A DNA stretch of 64,000 bases from DASWOJ01 sp964242415. Lineage in GTDB: Bacteria; Pseudomonadota; Alphaproteobacteria; Acetobacterales; Acetobacteraceae. The notes under the pieces were generated by a model. The model made no database searches. It saw only the letters and a list, made by a program, of their open reading frames with translations, and was not told the origin of the DNA. The stretch covers positions 263,464 to 327,463 of the forward strand of contig CAXTAT010000002.1 of assembly GCA_964242415.1 (NCBI GenBank), written 5' to 3'. A program made the translations under genes and the position numbers. The stretch's first letter is position 1, and every line of letters starts with the position of its first letter. This document shows, one piece after another, positions 33,385 through 41,877 of this stretch.

Positions 33385-34013
33385 CACGTCCCCACCTGGC
33401 GAACATGCAGCCGCCATCCCAGCTCCGACAGCTCCACGGCGCCCACGGTGTAGGCGTGCCCGGCATCGTCGGTCATCGCATCGCCCGTGCGCACGGCCGG
33501 CGCCCCAAGCGGCAGCAGCACATGGAACCCCGCCAGCGCGCCATCGTCCGGCAGCCCGAAGCCGCGCCCCGCGCCGCCCGACAGCACCTGCGCCGGCCAG
33601 CCGAGCAGCACCGGATCGGCCGGGGCCGCGCCGCCATACTCCCCCAACCCGGCGTCCGCAGGCCCGGCCGGGCGCATGACCGCCACGGTCGCATTCGCCA
33701 GCACGCAAAGCGGCCGGTGCAGCGGCGGCAGCAGCGCCACGAACAGCGTCCCGCGCGGCCCGCGCAGCAGGTCGCCGACGCGCAAGTAGGCGCTGTCGAA
33801 CGTGCCGCGCAGGGCGCGTTCATACCCCATGGGCCGCCGGTACCCGGGGTCGCCCCCATCGAACGCCGCAGGCAGCCGGAGGAACCGCCCCTCCGGCCGC
33901 AGCGGGTCCACCGGCCCATTTGGACGCAGCGCATCGTACGGCAGCCCGAACACCCGAGCCGCCGCGCCCATGCCCCGGCTGAGCCGGTCCTGCAAAACCG
34001 TCCCGTCCATCAT
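33384..34013 (-). CDS. Head-tail connector (stopper-position) protein
   Basis: 209 aa, MM start with AGGACGG just upstream. Contains RLSRGMGAAARVFGLPYDAL and, near the C-terminus, AMTDDAGHAYTVGAVELSEL, a phrase common in head-closure/stopper proteins. Coupled to the next gene by TGATG. A longer frame upstream passes through a family A repeat and is not used. Confidence 0.6.
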   Translation of the reverse strand: MMDGTVLQDRLSRGMGAAARVFGLPYDALRPNGPVDPLRPEGRFLRLPAAFDGGDPGYRRPMGYERALRGTFDSAYLRVGDLLRGPRGTLFVALLPPLHRPLCVLANATVAVMRPAGPADAGLGEYGGAAPADPVLLGWPAQVLSGGAGRGFGLPDDGALAGFHVLLPLGAPAVRTGDAMTDDAGHAYTVGAVELSELGWRLHVRQVGT

Positions 34014-34020
34014 CCGTCCT

Positions 34021-34164
34021 GCTCCCTCTCCCTCCGGGAGAGGGCCGGGGTGAGGGGGCGGGCAAAGCGCCACGCTCTCCCACCGTAGGACCCTCAGCCC
34101 CAGACGCATGTCCACGCGGCCAGACCCCCTCACCCCGACCCTCTCCCGAAGGGAGAGGGAGCAG
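34021..34164. repeat. Family A repeat, inverted pair
   Basis: Forward unit 34021-34058 and reverse unit 34125-34164, between two connector genes. Confidence 0.8.
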
Positions 34165-34171
34165 GCAGCGT

Positions 34172-34561
34172 TCAGATCACCAGTTGCACGCTGCCGCCGC
34201 CACGCCGCAGGTCCGGCCCCGGCTGCACGCCAAGGAAGCCGCACATCCGCCGCCGCCAGTTGTCGAACAGCCGGTCGCGCTCCTCCAGCTCCTGCGAGTT
34301 GCGCACCCAGCCGCCGGCCGAGCTGGTATCCAGCCCGGCCCCGGCCTCAGGGATCGCCGCCTCCAGCCCGCGCAACGTCCGCAGGTAAGTGTGCAACACC
34401 GCCGTCTCGCTGTCCGACAGCCCCGCCAGCCGCACGTCCACCGCCGCGCTGTCCTGATAGAACCACCAGCCGCTGTGCGCCCCCACCGCCGCCCCATAGG
34501 TGGGATAGCCCAGGAACCGCCGGGCATCGGTCTTGTCGGCCTCGGTCAGCCCCGCGTTCAT
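34172..34561 (-). CDS. Head-tail adaptor-like protein
   Basis: 129 aa, mostly helical and charged (DKTDARRFLGYPTYGAAVGA, LSDSETAVLHTYLRTLRGLE, RNSQELEERDRLFDNWRRRM). Size and its place immediately after the capsid gene match gp6/gp15-type adaptors that bind the portal. The ATG at 34559-34561 is directly preceded by an in-frame GTG that could add one residue. Confidence 0.6.
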   Translation of the reverse strand: MNAGLTEADKTDARRFLGYPTYGAAVGAHSGWWFYQDSAAVDVRLAGLSDSETAVLHTYLRTLRGLEAAIPEAGAGLDTSSAGGWVRNSQELEERDRLFDNWRRRMCGFLGVQPGPDLRRGGGSVQLVI

Positions 34562-34570
34562 CACGGGTCA

Positions 34571-35893
34571 CTAACCGACGTGCTCGATGATGACCGCGCG
34601 CTTGAACGCCGCGTTGGTCGCCGTCGGCACCACGCTCGGGTTGGTCAGCGTGTCGCTCGGCGCGCAGAAGCCGCCGATCCAGTACCAGCTCTGCGCGATG
34701 ATCTGCTGCAGCCGGTCGATCGGCTCGCGCGTCACCATCGCAATCCCATCGACCAGGCTCACGATGCTGTCCGGCGGCGCCACGTCCGGCGCGGTCATGC
34801 CGGCAAAGTCGCCCTCGATCAGCGCCCCCTGCCCAACGACGATCGGCCGCCGCACCACAACGCCCGCCAGCGTCGGATGCGGCTGCACGAAAGCCTCCGT
34901 CGTCGGCACGAACCGCAGCCCCAGGAAATCATTCACCATGCCCCGGCGGAACACCTGGTTGGCGCTGGTCGCCCCGATGAACAGCCGCTGGAAATCCTGG
35001 TCGGCAAACAACTGCCGCGCGCTGACGGGATCGAGGTAGCAATTATAGGCCCCATCGATCTCCGGCACCGCGTTCATCCGCAGCTTGCTGACGGCATCCA
35101 GCAGCGAGGCCATCGCCAGCGTATCCCCGGCCACCAGCGCCGCCGTCGTGCCGCGCCCGTTCGGCCGCTGCACGACGCTGGCGTTGGCCGCCTGCACCTG
35201 GCTGCCCTGCGCCCCGTCCGCCGCGCTGACGTTGCTGGACAAGGTCAGCACCCCCGACACCCCGCCCGGCGCAGTGCTGACGTTCACCGCGTCCATGCTG
35301 GTGCCCACGACCACGTAAACGTCGCCGCCGATGGTGACGGTCAGCGTCGTCATGGCGCCCACAGGTCCCTGCACCCCGTTGGTGAAGGCGTTGGTGAACC
35401 CGCGCAGGTCATCCACCGACACCTGCGGCCCCGCCGCACCCAGCGCCACCCGCACCCGCGTGTTGCCGCCGAAGTACGGCGCGAACAGCGCGTTGCGCGC
35501 CAACTCGTCCAGGCTGCGCGCCGCCTGCTCGCCGTTGATGGCGGCGTTCTGCAGGAACTGGCTGGCGATGCCGACCCGGCTGGTGACCACGTTGAGGTCC
35601 GTCGTGGCCGCATAGTGGTTCAGCGTGATGGTGTACTGCTCGACGCCCCAGTTCGTCGGCACCAGCCCGTTGTCAAGGTTGACGTTGGTGCTCGCGGGCA
35701 CCGGGACGGTAACGCTGGGCTTCAGCCCCGCCCGCGTCTTGGTCAGCGTCTCGCCGATGCCGACCGCAAAGTCCTGCCGGTCCGCACACGCACGGTAGCC
35801 GAGCCGCGACGCCATGCTCTGCTGGAACTCGCGCTCCAGGAAGCCCTGCTGCAGGATCGGCTGCAAGGCGGCGGGAAAGTTCTGGATGCCCAT
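34571..35893 (-). CDS. Phage major capsid protein
   Basis: 440 aa. It carries typical HK97-fold features: GFLEREFQQSMASRLGYRAC near the start, VPTNWGVEQYTITLNHYAAT, a Thr/Ser-rich insertion domain (about 180-265), and DPVSARQLFADQDFQRLFIG then RRGMVNDFLGLRFVPTTEAF. GGAG lies 8 nt before the ATG at 35891-35893. No prohead protease gene is adjacent, so maturation may not require cleavage. Confidence 0.88.
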   Translation of the reverse strand: MGIQNFPAALQPILQQGFLEREFQQSMASRLGYRACADRQDFAVGIGETLTKTRAGLKPSVTVPVPASTNVNLDNGLVPTNWGVEQYTITLNHYAATTDLNVVTSRVGIASQFLQNAAINGEQAARSLDELARNALFAPYFGGNTRVRVALGAAGPQVSVDDLRGFTNAFTNGVQGPVGAMTTLTVTIGGDVYVVVGTSMDAVNVSTAPGGVSGVLTLSSNVSAADGAQGSQVQAANASVVQRPNGRGTTAALVAGDTLAMASLLDAVSKLRMNAVPEIDGAYNCYLDPVSARQLFADQDFQRLFIGATSANQVFRRGMVNDFLGLRFVPTTEAFVQPHPTLAGVVVRRPIVVGQGALIEGDFAGMTAPDVAPPDSIVSLVDGIAMVTREPIDRLQQIIAQSWYWIGGFCAPSDTLTNPSVVPTATNAAFKRAVIIEHVG

Positions 35894-36138
35894 GGGGGTG
35901 CTCCGTTGGGGAAAACGCCGAAAGCCCGGCGCGGCAAGGGCCGGGCTGGGGTGGATTGGGCTTGCTCGCTGGCCGGGATGGCCCGCTGCGTCTGCGCGGC
36001 CATCATGGCGATGCGGTATCCATTTCCCGGGGCGTCCGGGCAAGGATTATTTTCCTCTATCGTCGCATGGTGTAGAGGACGGGCCTGCGGTCTATCTTGC
36101 TGCAGGCTTTTGTGGGATGCCGAATGGCAGGGGTGGTC

Positions 36139-36417
36139 ATGGGTTATGTGCAGGTCGAGCTTACAGAAGACGTCAGGGCAGTGATCAACCGCCATATCGC
36201 CGAAGGCCAAGCCATGTCCGAGGCGGATTTCGTCGCCAAGGCGATACGACTGTATGCCGACCACCTGGATGCCAAAAATGGGATTGCCGGGATGGTCCAC
36301 CGCGCGGACGCCGATGTCGCTGCCGGGCGCTACGTCACCATCTCGACGCAGGCCGAAGGGGAGGCATTGCACCAGCGCACCATGGATCACCTCCGGGCCA
36401 ACTTAGCCGCGGGTTGA
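36139..36417 (+). CDS. ParD/CopG-like antitoxin
   Basis: 92 aa. Ribbon-helix-helix start (MGYVQVELTEDVRAVINRHI, then GQAMSEADFVAKAIRLYADH) followed by a toxin-binding tail. AGGGG is 7 nt before the ATG; an in-frame ATG 15 bases upstream is possible. It overlaps the toxin gene by 4 bases. The pair is on the opposite strand to the phage operon. Confidence 0.8.
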   Translation: MGYVQVELTEDVRAVINRHIAEGQAMSEADFVAKAIRLYADHLDAKNGIAGMVHRADADVAAGRYVTISTQAEGEALHQRTMDHLRANLAAG

Positions 36418-36779
36418 GCTACCGGCTCCTCCAAGGCGCAGAGGACGACATCGACCACATCCTGCTTAAGGACGCCAGAGATTGGGGCCTGGAAGCTGCA
36501 GGGCGTTATCACCGGCTGATGCTGGTTGTATTCGAGGCCTTGGACGCCAGCCCTGCCCGCCATGGTTCGCGGGAGGTTGCCGGGGTCGCTGGCGTCCGCT
36601 CGTATCCGCTGCGGCTGGGCAGCACCCTGGTCGATCCAAGCCACCGCGTCGGCCGGCCCCGCCACATCGTCGTTTGTCGCATCGCCGGAGATGAGACGAC
36701 GGAGATCATCGGCATCGCCCACGACAGGATGCCGTTGCCCCGGGCCGCACGCCGGATGCAGCAAGGGTCCGATGGCTGA
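36414..36779 (+). CDS. ParE/RelE-family toxin
   Basis: 121 aa from a TTG overlapping the antitoxin stop (TTGA). It starts SYRLLQGAEDDIDHILLKDA, then GLEAAGRYHRLMLVVFEALD and ends with RHIVVCRIAGDETTEIIGIA plus HDRMPL, the ParE plan (AxxDldxI...GxxxAxxy...RixgdxveIigilHxrm). Members poison DNA gyrase or act like RelE; which one cannot be told. It appears intact. Confidence 0.8.
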   Translation: MSYRLLQGAEDDIDHILLKDARDWGLEAAGRYHRLMLVVFEALDASPARHGSREVAGVAGVRSYPLRLGSTLVDPSHRVGRPRHIVVCRIAGDETTEIIGIAHDRMPLPRAARRMQQGSDG

Positions 36780-36784
36780 AAATA

Positions 36785-37198
36785 TTATACCAACGTGCCC
36801 TGAACTTGCTGTCCGTCTCTGAGTCGCCCCGCCACCGCCGCCCCAACCGCCTCCGCCACCCCCTCGCCCATCGCTGCACCGACCGGCGCCAGGAACGGCC
36901 GCGGCGGCAGGTGCACCGTGCCCATCTCCTGCGGTGCTGCAGCCGGGTCGCTGCTGCCGACCGCCGCCTGCAAGCCATCCGCCTGGTGTCCGACGCTGGC
37001 CCGCAACGCCCCTGTCTCCAGCCAAGGCCGGTCATGCCCGCCGCCGGGCGTGTCGCCCAGCCCGTCCTGCACCGCCTGCGCCATCAGCGCCGCCTGCCCC
37101 TCCAGCGCCGCCGCCATCGCGCCCGGCGGATCGGCATCGCGCAGCCGCGCAATCGCCTCCGCCAACCCGGAGACGCCCAGCAGCCCCGACCCCGCCAC
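36785..37198 (-). CDS. HK97 gp10-like neck/minor head protein
   Basis: 137 aa from a GTG that overlaps the scaffold stop by one base (TAGTG). The block LETGALRASVGHQADGLQAA, then SSDPAAAPQEMGTVHLPPRP plus FLAPVGAA matches the gp10 core (TGxLrxSi...xyaxyqExGtxxiPpRpFl). Such proteins sit at the head-tail junction; occurrence upstream of the capsid gene is unusual. It is convergent with the ParE gene. Confidence 0.7.
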   Translation of the reverse strand: MAGSGLLGVSGLAEAIARLRDADPPGAMAAALEGQAALMAQAVQDGLGDTPGGGHDRPWLETGALRASVGHQADGLQAAVGSSDPAAAPQEMGTVHLPPRPFLAPVGAAMGEGVAEAVGAAVAGRLRDGQQVQGTLV

Positions 37199-37572
37199 TA
37201 CCTGCCCCGCCGCAGCAGCTCGGCCCGGGCGGCGCGCCACTCCTCCACCCCCATGTCCATCGCCGACCGCGGAGCCGCCGGCGCCACCGGCGGCGGAGCA
37301 TCGCCCCGGCTGCTGCTGTTGCCATGCGGGCGGGCAAACAGCCACGGCTTGTCCTGCCGCATCCGCGCCATCAGCGCCGGCCCGCCCTGCAGCCCCCCGT
37401 CCTCGGTCATTTGCAGCACGGCGGCGTCGATCAGCCGCACCCCATCCAGATCGACCATCCCGGCCCGCAGCGCCTCCGTCCGCAGTTCCGCCTGCACCAG
37501 CCGGGCGCGCAGCGTGGTCACCTCAGCCGCCAGGTCGGGCGCCGCCGGCTCGGGCGTGTCTTGGTCTGTCAT
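37198..37572 (-). CDS. Scaffold-like phage head assembly protein
   Basis: 124 aa, acidic and helical at the N-terminus (AAEVTTLRARLVQAELRTEA), then DLDGVRLIDAAVLQMTEDGG and ALMARMRQDKPWLFARP, the pattern seen in phage GP20-like scaffold proteins (DxxxxKLiD...edGkl.gl...l+kdkPyLF). It lies between portal and capsid. The ATG at 37570-37572 was chosen because the earlier in-frame ATG at 37608 falls beside a family B repeat; GGGGA lies 9 nt upstream. Confidence 0.65.
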   Translation of the reverse strand: MTDQDTPEPAAPDLAAEVTTLRARLVQAELRTEALRAGMVDLDGVRLIDAAVLQMTEDGGLQGGPALMARMRQDKPWLFARPHGNSSSRGDAPPPVAPAAPRSAMDMGVEEWRAARAELLRRGR

Positions 37573-37610
37573 CTTCCATGTCCCCAATGCGCTGGTGCAG
37601 GCAATCAAGG

Positions 37611-37647
37611 CCCGTCATTGCGAGCCGGCTTCGGCGCGGCAATCCAG
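37611..37647. repeat. Family B repeat inside the phage head module
   Basis: CCCGTCATTGCGAGCC then GGCTTCGGCGCGGCAATCC, the same unit seen at 1605 and 10018, here between scaffold-like and portal genes. Confidence 0.65.
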
Positions 37648-37759
37648 AGGCGGCAAACGCAGTCCATTCCGCCCTGGATCACCCACCCTGGAACGCCCCA
37701 CCCTGGAACGCCGCATCGCGGGCGCTCCTTGCGCTGACGCTGGAAACGCGGTTCCCGCC

Positions 37760-39139
37760 TCAAGCCGCAATCTCGGGTTCAGGCTCGTCCAGGTCATCGC
37801 CCCAGTCCGCCGCCAGCAGCCGGCGAGCCGCAGCGCGGCCCAGCAGCCCCGCCTGCACCAGGGACAGCACCGTCGCGGCATCCTGCGCCCGGTCACCGCT
37901 GGTCGCTGGATACCAGCTTGGCCACACCAGGCTCAGCGCCGCCGCCGGGTCCAACGCCGGCAGCGCCTGCCCGCCCGCCTGCAACGGGTAAACCTGCGCC
38001 GCCCGCAGGATCAGCCGCAGCAGTTGCAGCAGCCCGCCCTCGCCGTAGCTGACCCGCAGGTTGTCGGCCAGCCAGATCAGCCCCTGGTTCATCAGCTCCA
38101 GCGCCCGTCCCGACTGCGCCGCCCCAAGCCGGCTGGGGTCGCTGCGGTTGCCGTGCACCCCCTCCAACGCCAGGTCGCGCAGCGTCCGCACATACTCCAG
38201 CACCGCCTGCGCCGCAGTGCCGCCGATCTCCAGCAGCCGCGCGTCGCCCTTCTCGCTGACCACCAGCGCGTTGCCGGCGCCGCGCAGCAGCTCCCCCTCC
38301 AGCCCGACCGGCTCCTTGATCAGCAGCGTCGGATCGGACGAATACTTCAGCCCGCGCCCAGCCTGGCTCAACTGGTAGTCGATCTCGATGCTCGTCTCCA
38401 CCGCGCTGCGGAACGTGCAGGCGCCATCCGGCGCGGCGCCGCCCGGCAGGTTCCTGATCCACACCAGCGGCACGAAGCCCAGCCCATGCCGGATGCTCCG
38501 CCCGGGATCGGGCCGCATCGGCGCATCCAGCCCCACCGGCTGCGGCACGAACCATGTTTCCTCGGACGCATCCCACCGCCGCTGGAACCAGTAGGTCCCC
38601 GCCGGGTCCGGCACATCGAACCCCGCCGCCAGCAGATCCCGCCCCGGCACCTTGTAGCGCTCCGTCACCTCCGACAGCACGTCCGGCGTCTCGGCCCCCC
38701 AAACCGGCGTCAGCCAGGCCGCATCCAGCACGTCCAGGAACGGCCGCCCGCCCAGGATGCGCAGCAGGATGCAGGCGCTGCCGACGCTGCCGCGCAGCGC
38801 CGCCTCCGTCATGATCTGGTTCAGCCGGCAGTCCCGCGCGACCGCGGCCAGCGCCGAGCGCACCCCTGCATCGGGACTGGCGATGCCCGGGAAGTGGCCC
38901 TCGCTGAACAGCAGCGCCACGCTGTCCTCCACCACCACGCGGGCCAGGGCATAGCGCACGCTGGGCCGCCGCCGCCGCAGCGGCACATACTCCCCGCTCG
39001 GCGAGCGTTCATCATGGAACTCATACGGCAGCGCGTCATACAGCGTGCCGTCCAGCACCCGGCGCATCAGGTCCAGCCGGCGTGCCCGCGGCGCCATGTC
39101 GGGATCGGATGGGATCAGGTCGCAGATGGTCTGGAACAT
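37760..39139 (-). CDS. Phage portal protein (SPP1 gp6-like)
   Basis: 459 aa. Features of the SPP1-like portal group: LPYEFHDERSPSGEYVPLRR near 38, VVEDSVALLFSEGHFPGIAS near 68, SVETSIEIDYQLSQAGRGLK near 245, and a helical C-terminal region (GAAQSGRALELMNQGLIWLA). It would form the dodecameric DNA gate at the capsid vertex and dock the terminase. No clear minor-head (gp7-like) gene follows. Confidence 0.87.
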   Translation of the reverse strand: MFQTICDLIPSDPDMAPRARRLDLMRRVLDGTLYDALPYEFHDERSPSGEYVPLRRRRPSVRYALARVVVEDSVALLFSEGHFPGIASPDAGVRSALAAVARDCRLNQIMTEAALRGSVGSACILLRILGGRPFLDVLDAAWLTPVWGAETPDVLSEVTERYKVPGRDLLAAGFDVPDPAGTYWFQRRWDASEETWFVPQPVGLDAPMRPDPGRSIRHGLGFVPLVWIRNLPGGAAPDGACTFRSAVETSIEIDYQLSQAGRGLKYSSDPTLLIKEPVGLEGELLRGAGNALVVSEKGDARLLEIGGTAAQAVLEYVRTLRDLALEGVHGNRSDPSRLGAAQSGRALELMNQGLIWLADNLRVSYGEGGLLQLLRLILRAAQVYPLQAGGQALPALDPAAALSLVWPSWYPATSGDRAQDAATVLSLVQAGLLGRAAARRLLAADWGDDLDEPEPEIAA

Positions 39140-39572
39140 GCCGGCCCCGCGTGGTTGGAGGGGGTGACGACGCCGGGCCGCCAGCGTGCCCGGGCCGCGC
39201 CGACCCTAGGGCAGCGATGTGGACTTCCTGGGGTGGGTGGGCAAGGATTTATTTCTTATGATGCGAAGGACAAATAGTTTGCCAGTCCACGCCCAATCCC
39301 AACTGGCCATCGGCATCGCAGCGAGGATCACTACCGGGCCGACGCCGTAACACCGCTTGGCCTTGGTTTGCCGGTTCGGCTCACCCCCGGCTCGGCTCGC
39401 CAGGACCTTCAGCCGGACCACGAACGCCGCCAAGAGCGCGCCGGCCTGCGTTGGCCCCCTGATCCCGGCGGCCTACCGGTCCTGCAAGCCCGTGCTGCAC
39501 TCCTCGTTTTTGTCACTGGACCCGGCCGCCATCGCCAGCCTACTTGCCTGCACAGGACTTTGGACACCGCCC
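39140..39572. other. Intergenic region upstream of the portal gene
   Basis: About 430 bp with no convincing gene. At 39239-39268 it has GGGCAAGGATTTATTTCTTA, similar to a motif at 36038-36066 upstream of the capsid gene. Lower GC here suggests regulatory DNA. Confidence 0.4.
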
Positions 39573-39836
39573 ATGCCAGCAACACCGCCCTCCGAGGAAG
39601 TCACCATCCGCGTCCAGGTGAACGGCACCACCGTCATGGCGGTTTACGAGGTCCAGGACGGCCAAATCCTGCTGACCAGCGCCGACTTCGGCGAGGGCGC
39701 CGCCCCGCTCGGCGACGCAACGCCCGACGAGGCCGCCACAGCCCTGCTGCGCGGCATGGCCGAGGCTGGCATGGCCAAGGGTGGCCCCTACATGCGCGAC
39801 GACGAACTGCCGCCCGGCCGCCCCGGCAAGGGCTGA
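39573..39836 (+). CDS. Hypothetical acidic protein, plus-strand cargo
   Basis: 87 aa: TIRVQVNGTTVMAVYEVQDG, then LTSADFGEGAAPLGDATPDE. Amino-acid composition is that of a normal soluble protein, unlike the overlapping frames. It lies between portal and terminase on the strand opposite to the phage genes. The family is not recognised; an inserted moron or a host remnant are both possible. Confidence 0.5.
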   Translation: MPATPPSEEVTIRVQVNGTTVMAVYEVQDGQILLTSADFGEGAAPLGDATPDEAATALLRGMAEAGMAKGGPYMRDDELPPGRPGKG

Positions 39837-40217
39837 CCCGGCCAAGCCGAACCGGGCCGGCGTTCAACGGGCTGGGGCTTATCCGGAGAAGGGCCGCTCC
39901 CTCATCCCGCCTGCGCCCCAAAGGTAAACCCGGACCCAACGTCCGAATGCACGGCCCGCCCCGCCGGCGCACACATGCAGGGGAAGGCTGGCATCAAGGC
40001 CGCGGCATTGCCTCCCAGCTCCGGCTGTCCAGCACGCCCCCTGCTCCCTCTCCCACTTTGGGAGAGGGCCAGAGTGAGGGGGCCTCGCCTGCCTGCCGTG
40101 CCAAGACCCGCCAACGCCACTGGAACCCGCGTCCGACCGCGCCAGGTCCGCCCGCGCCGCCCGCCGGGTCGGAATGCGGCTTCGCGTCGAACTGAAGCCG
40201 ATCGGGGCATAGCCCCC
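39837..40217. other. Intergenic stretch between cargo gene and terminase end
   Basis: About 380 bp containing a family A repeat (40043-40083). I see no gene. Confidence 0.5.
40043..40083. repeat. Family A repeat, single unit
   Basis: CTCCCTCTCCCACTTTGGGA then GAGGGCCAGAGTGAGGGG, downstream of the terminase stop. Confidence 0.7.
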
Positions 40218-41657
40218 CTACCGCCGCCCCCAATCCACCCGAACCGCCCGCGCCATCGGCGCCGGATCGACCAGCATCGCGAATGCCCGAGCCAGCGCGT
40301 CCACCTGATCGTCGCACCGCCCCGCCGGGAACGCCTGCAACTCCTCCAGGAACGCCCGCGTCCACGGCGCCCGCAGCACCTGCACATTCCCCGCGTTGGC
40401 CTGCGACGCCACCGGCATCGCCCGCACCGCCTTCGCCCCGCTCTCGGGACTGCTGACCACCCGCCACCCCGCCAGCCGTCCCGTCAGGTACCCCACCTGC
40501 GCCCGCCCGGCCTGACCGGGGTCCTGCGGCAGCCCGACCGCCACCCCCGTCCCGTCCGCCTCCGCCGTGCGCCGGATCGCCTGCACCACCGCCTCCGGCC
40601 CGCCCTGCAGCCGCACCACGTCCAGCACCTGCCAAACTGGGATGTCCTGGGCCTCCCCCCGCACCAGCCGCACTCCCACCGTCCAATCCCCGCCCCCCTC
40701 GGTCGCCGCCAAATCCCAGGCACGGACCGATCCGCCAGCCAGCACCGCATCCACCACCGGAATGCGCCCCACCTGGAACAGCCCGCCCCCCGAGCGCACC
40801 GGCGACTGCTGGAACAGCGCCGAAAACGCCCGGTCCCCCAGAATCAGCCGCTTGCGCTCCAGCGCGGCGACGCCCTCCCACTCCGGCCACAACGCCTCCC
40901 CCGGCGCCCGCCCCAGCGGGTCGCCAGGCTCCGCCAGCGCCGGCAGCCGGATCACCCGCCACGACTCCCCGGCCTCCAGCAGCCGCCCGCCCAGGTCATC
41001 CGGGTGCCACCGCGTCATCACCAGCACCACCCGCCCCCCAGGTCGCAGCCGCGTCACCAGGTCCGACCGGTACCAGTCCCACACCGCATCGCGCACCCGC
41101 GGGCTGTCGGCTTCGAGCTGCCCCTTCACCGGGTCATCGATCAGGATCAGGTCCGCCCGCCGCCCCGTCACCGGCCCGCGCACCCCGGCGGCGTAGTACG
41201 TCCCCCCGCCCAGGGTGCCGAACCGGTGCGCCGCCCGGCTGTTTGGGTCCAGCGTCACCCCTAGCCGCGCCCCGTGCTCCCGGATCAACCCCCGCACCCC
41301 GCGCCCGAATCCCATCGCCAGCTCCGCCGTATGGCTGGCCGCGATCACCTGCGCCCGCGGATGCCGCTGCAGGAACCACGGCGGGAACACCAGGCTGGCA
41401 TACGTGCTCTTCGCCGATCCCGGCGGCATCAGCACTATCAGCCGGTCGGTCGCCCCGGCCGCCACCGCCTCCAGCTCCCGGATCAGCAGCAGGTGGTGCC
41501 GCGCCGGCGCAAACCCCTGCGGCGCCAACGCCAGCCGCGCCCAGTCCGCCAGGCTCCCCCGGATCCCCCGCCGGACCGCCCACTCCCGTGCCGTCCGCTC
41601 GCTCAGCACCGGGTCATTCAGGGTCCATTCCCTCAAGTTCGCCGTCGAGTTGCTCAT
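40218..41657 (-). CDS. Phage terminase large subunit
   Basis: 479 aa. ATPase domain: Walker A-like MPPGSAKSTYASLVFPPWF near residue 75, adenine-motif residues upstream, and Walker B DLILIDDPVKGQLE near 150, followed by VLVMTRWHPDDLGGRLLEAG (motif III/coupling). C-terminal RNase-H-like nuclease: GSVRAWDLAATEGGGDWTVG has the first Asp, and a late CDDQVDALARAFAM has the last Asp pair. It cuts and pumps DNA into proheads. The ATG 41655-41657 lies inside the end of the small upstream gene. Confidence 0.92.
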   Translation of the reverse strand: MSNSTANLREWTLNDPVLSERTAREWAVRRGIRGSLADWARLALAPQGFAPARHHLLLIRELEAVAAGATDRLIVLMPPGSAKSTYASLVFPPWFLQRHPRAQVIAASHTAELAMGFGRGVRGLIREHGARLGVTLDPNSRAAHRFGTLGGGTYYAAGVRGPVTGRRADLILIDDPVKGQLEADSPRVRDAVWDWYRSDLVTRLRPGGRVVLVMTRWHPDDLGGRLLEAGESWRVIRLPALAEPGDPLGRAPGEALWPEWEGVAALERKRLILGDRAFSALFQQSPVRSGGGLFQVGRIPVVDAVLAGGSVRAWDLAATEGGGDWTVGVRLVRGEAQDIPVWQVLDVVRLQGGPEAVVQAIRRTAEADGTGVAVGLPQDPGQAGRAQVGYLTGRLAGWRVVSSPESGAKAVRAMPVASQANAGNVQVLRAPWTRAFLEELQAFPAGRCDDQVDALARAFAMLVDPAPMARAVRVDWGRR

Positions 41658-41832
41658 CCGTCGCATCGGACAAGTCGATGGGCGCGCGCGCCGCGGGCGC
41701 CCGGGGATGGACGAACGGCGCGGCAAGCTTCGCCAGCGCCACCGCCTCCGCCTCGTTGCCGGCGGCCCAGTGGCGGTTCATCAGCGTCAGCATGATGTAC
41801 AGCGGCGAGACAGAGAGCGGTCCGGGGGACAT
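41614..41832 (-). CDS. Small terminase-adjacent protein
   Basis: 72 aa with NRHWAAGNEAEAVALAKLAA, then PIDLSDATDEQLDGELEGMD. Its 3' end overlaps the terminase start by 44 bp. Small proteins with this layout often precede terminase genes in alphaproteobacterial prophages; it may be a reduced small subunit but lacks a clear HTH. An internal ATG (MLTLMNRHW) is an alternative start. Confidence 0.5.
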   Translation of the reverse strand: MSPGPLSVSPLYIMLTLMNRHWAAGNEAEAVALAKLAAPFVHPRAPAARAPIDLSDATDEQLDGELEGMDPE

Positions 41833-41877
41833 CGGCGCGGTCTTCCATGCTTAGGGTGCCATGCTACGGGAGGCGTT

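Noticed and set aside
10438..41832. Identity with the Rhodobacter capsulatus-type gene transfer agent
   Set aside because: The block has sheath, gpV, gpD and gpJ genes, so it is contractile; RcGTA-type clusters are siphovirus-like with a different gene order.
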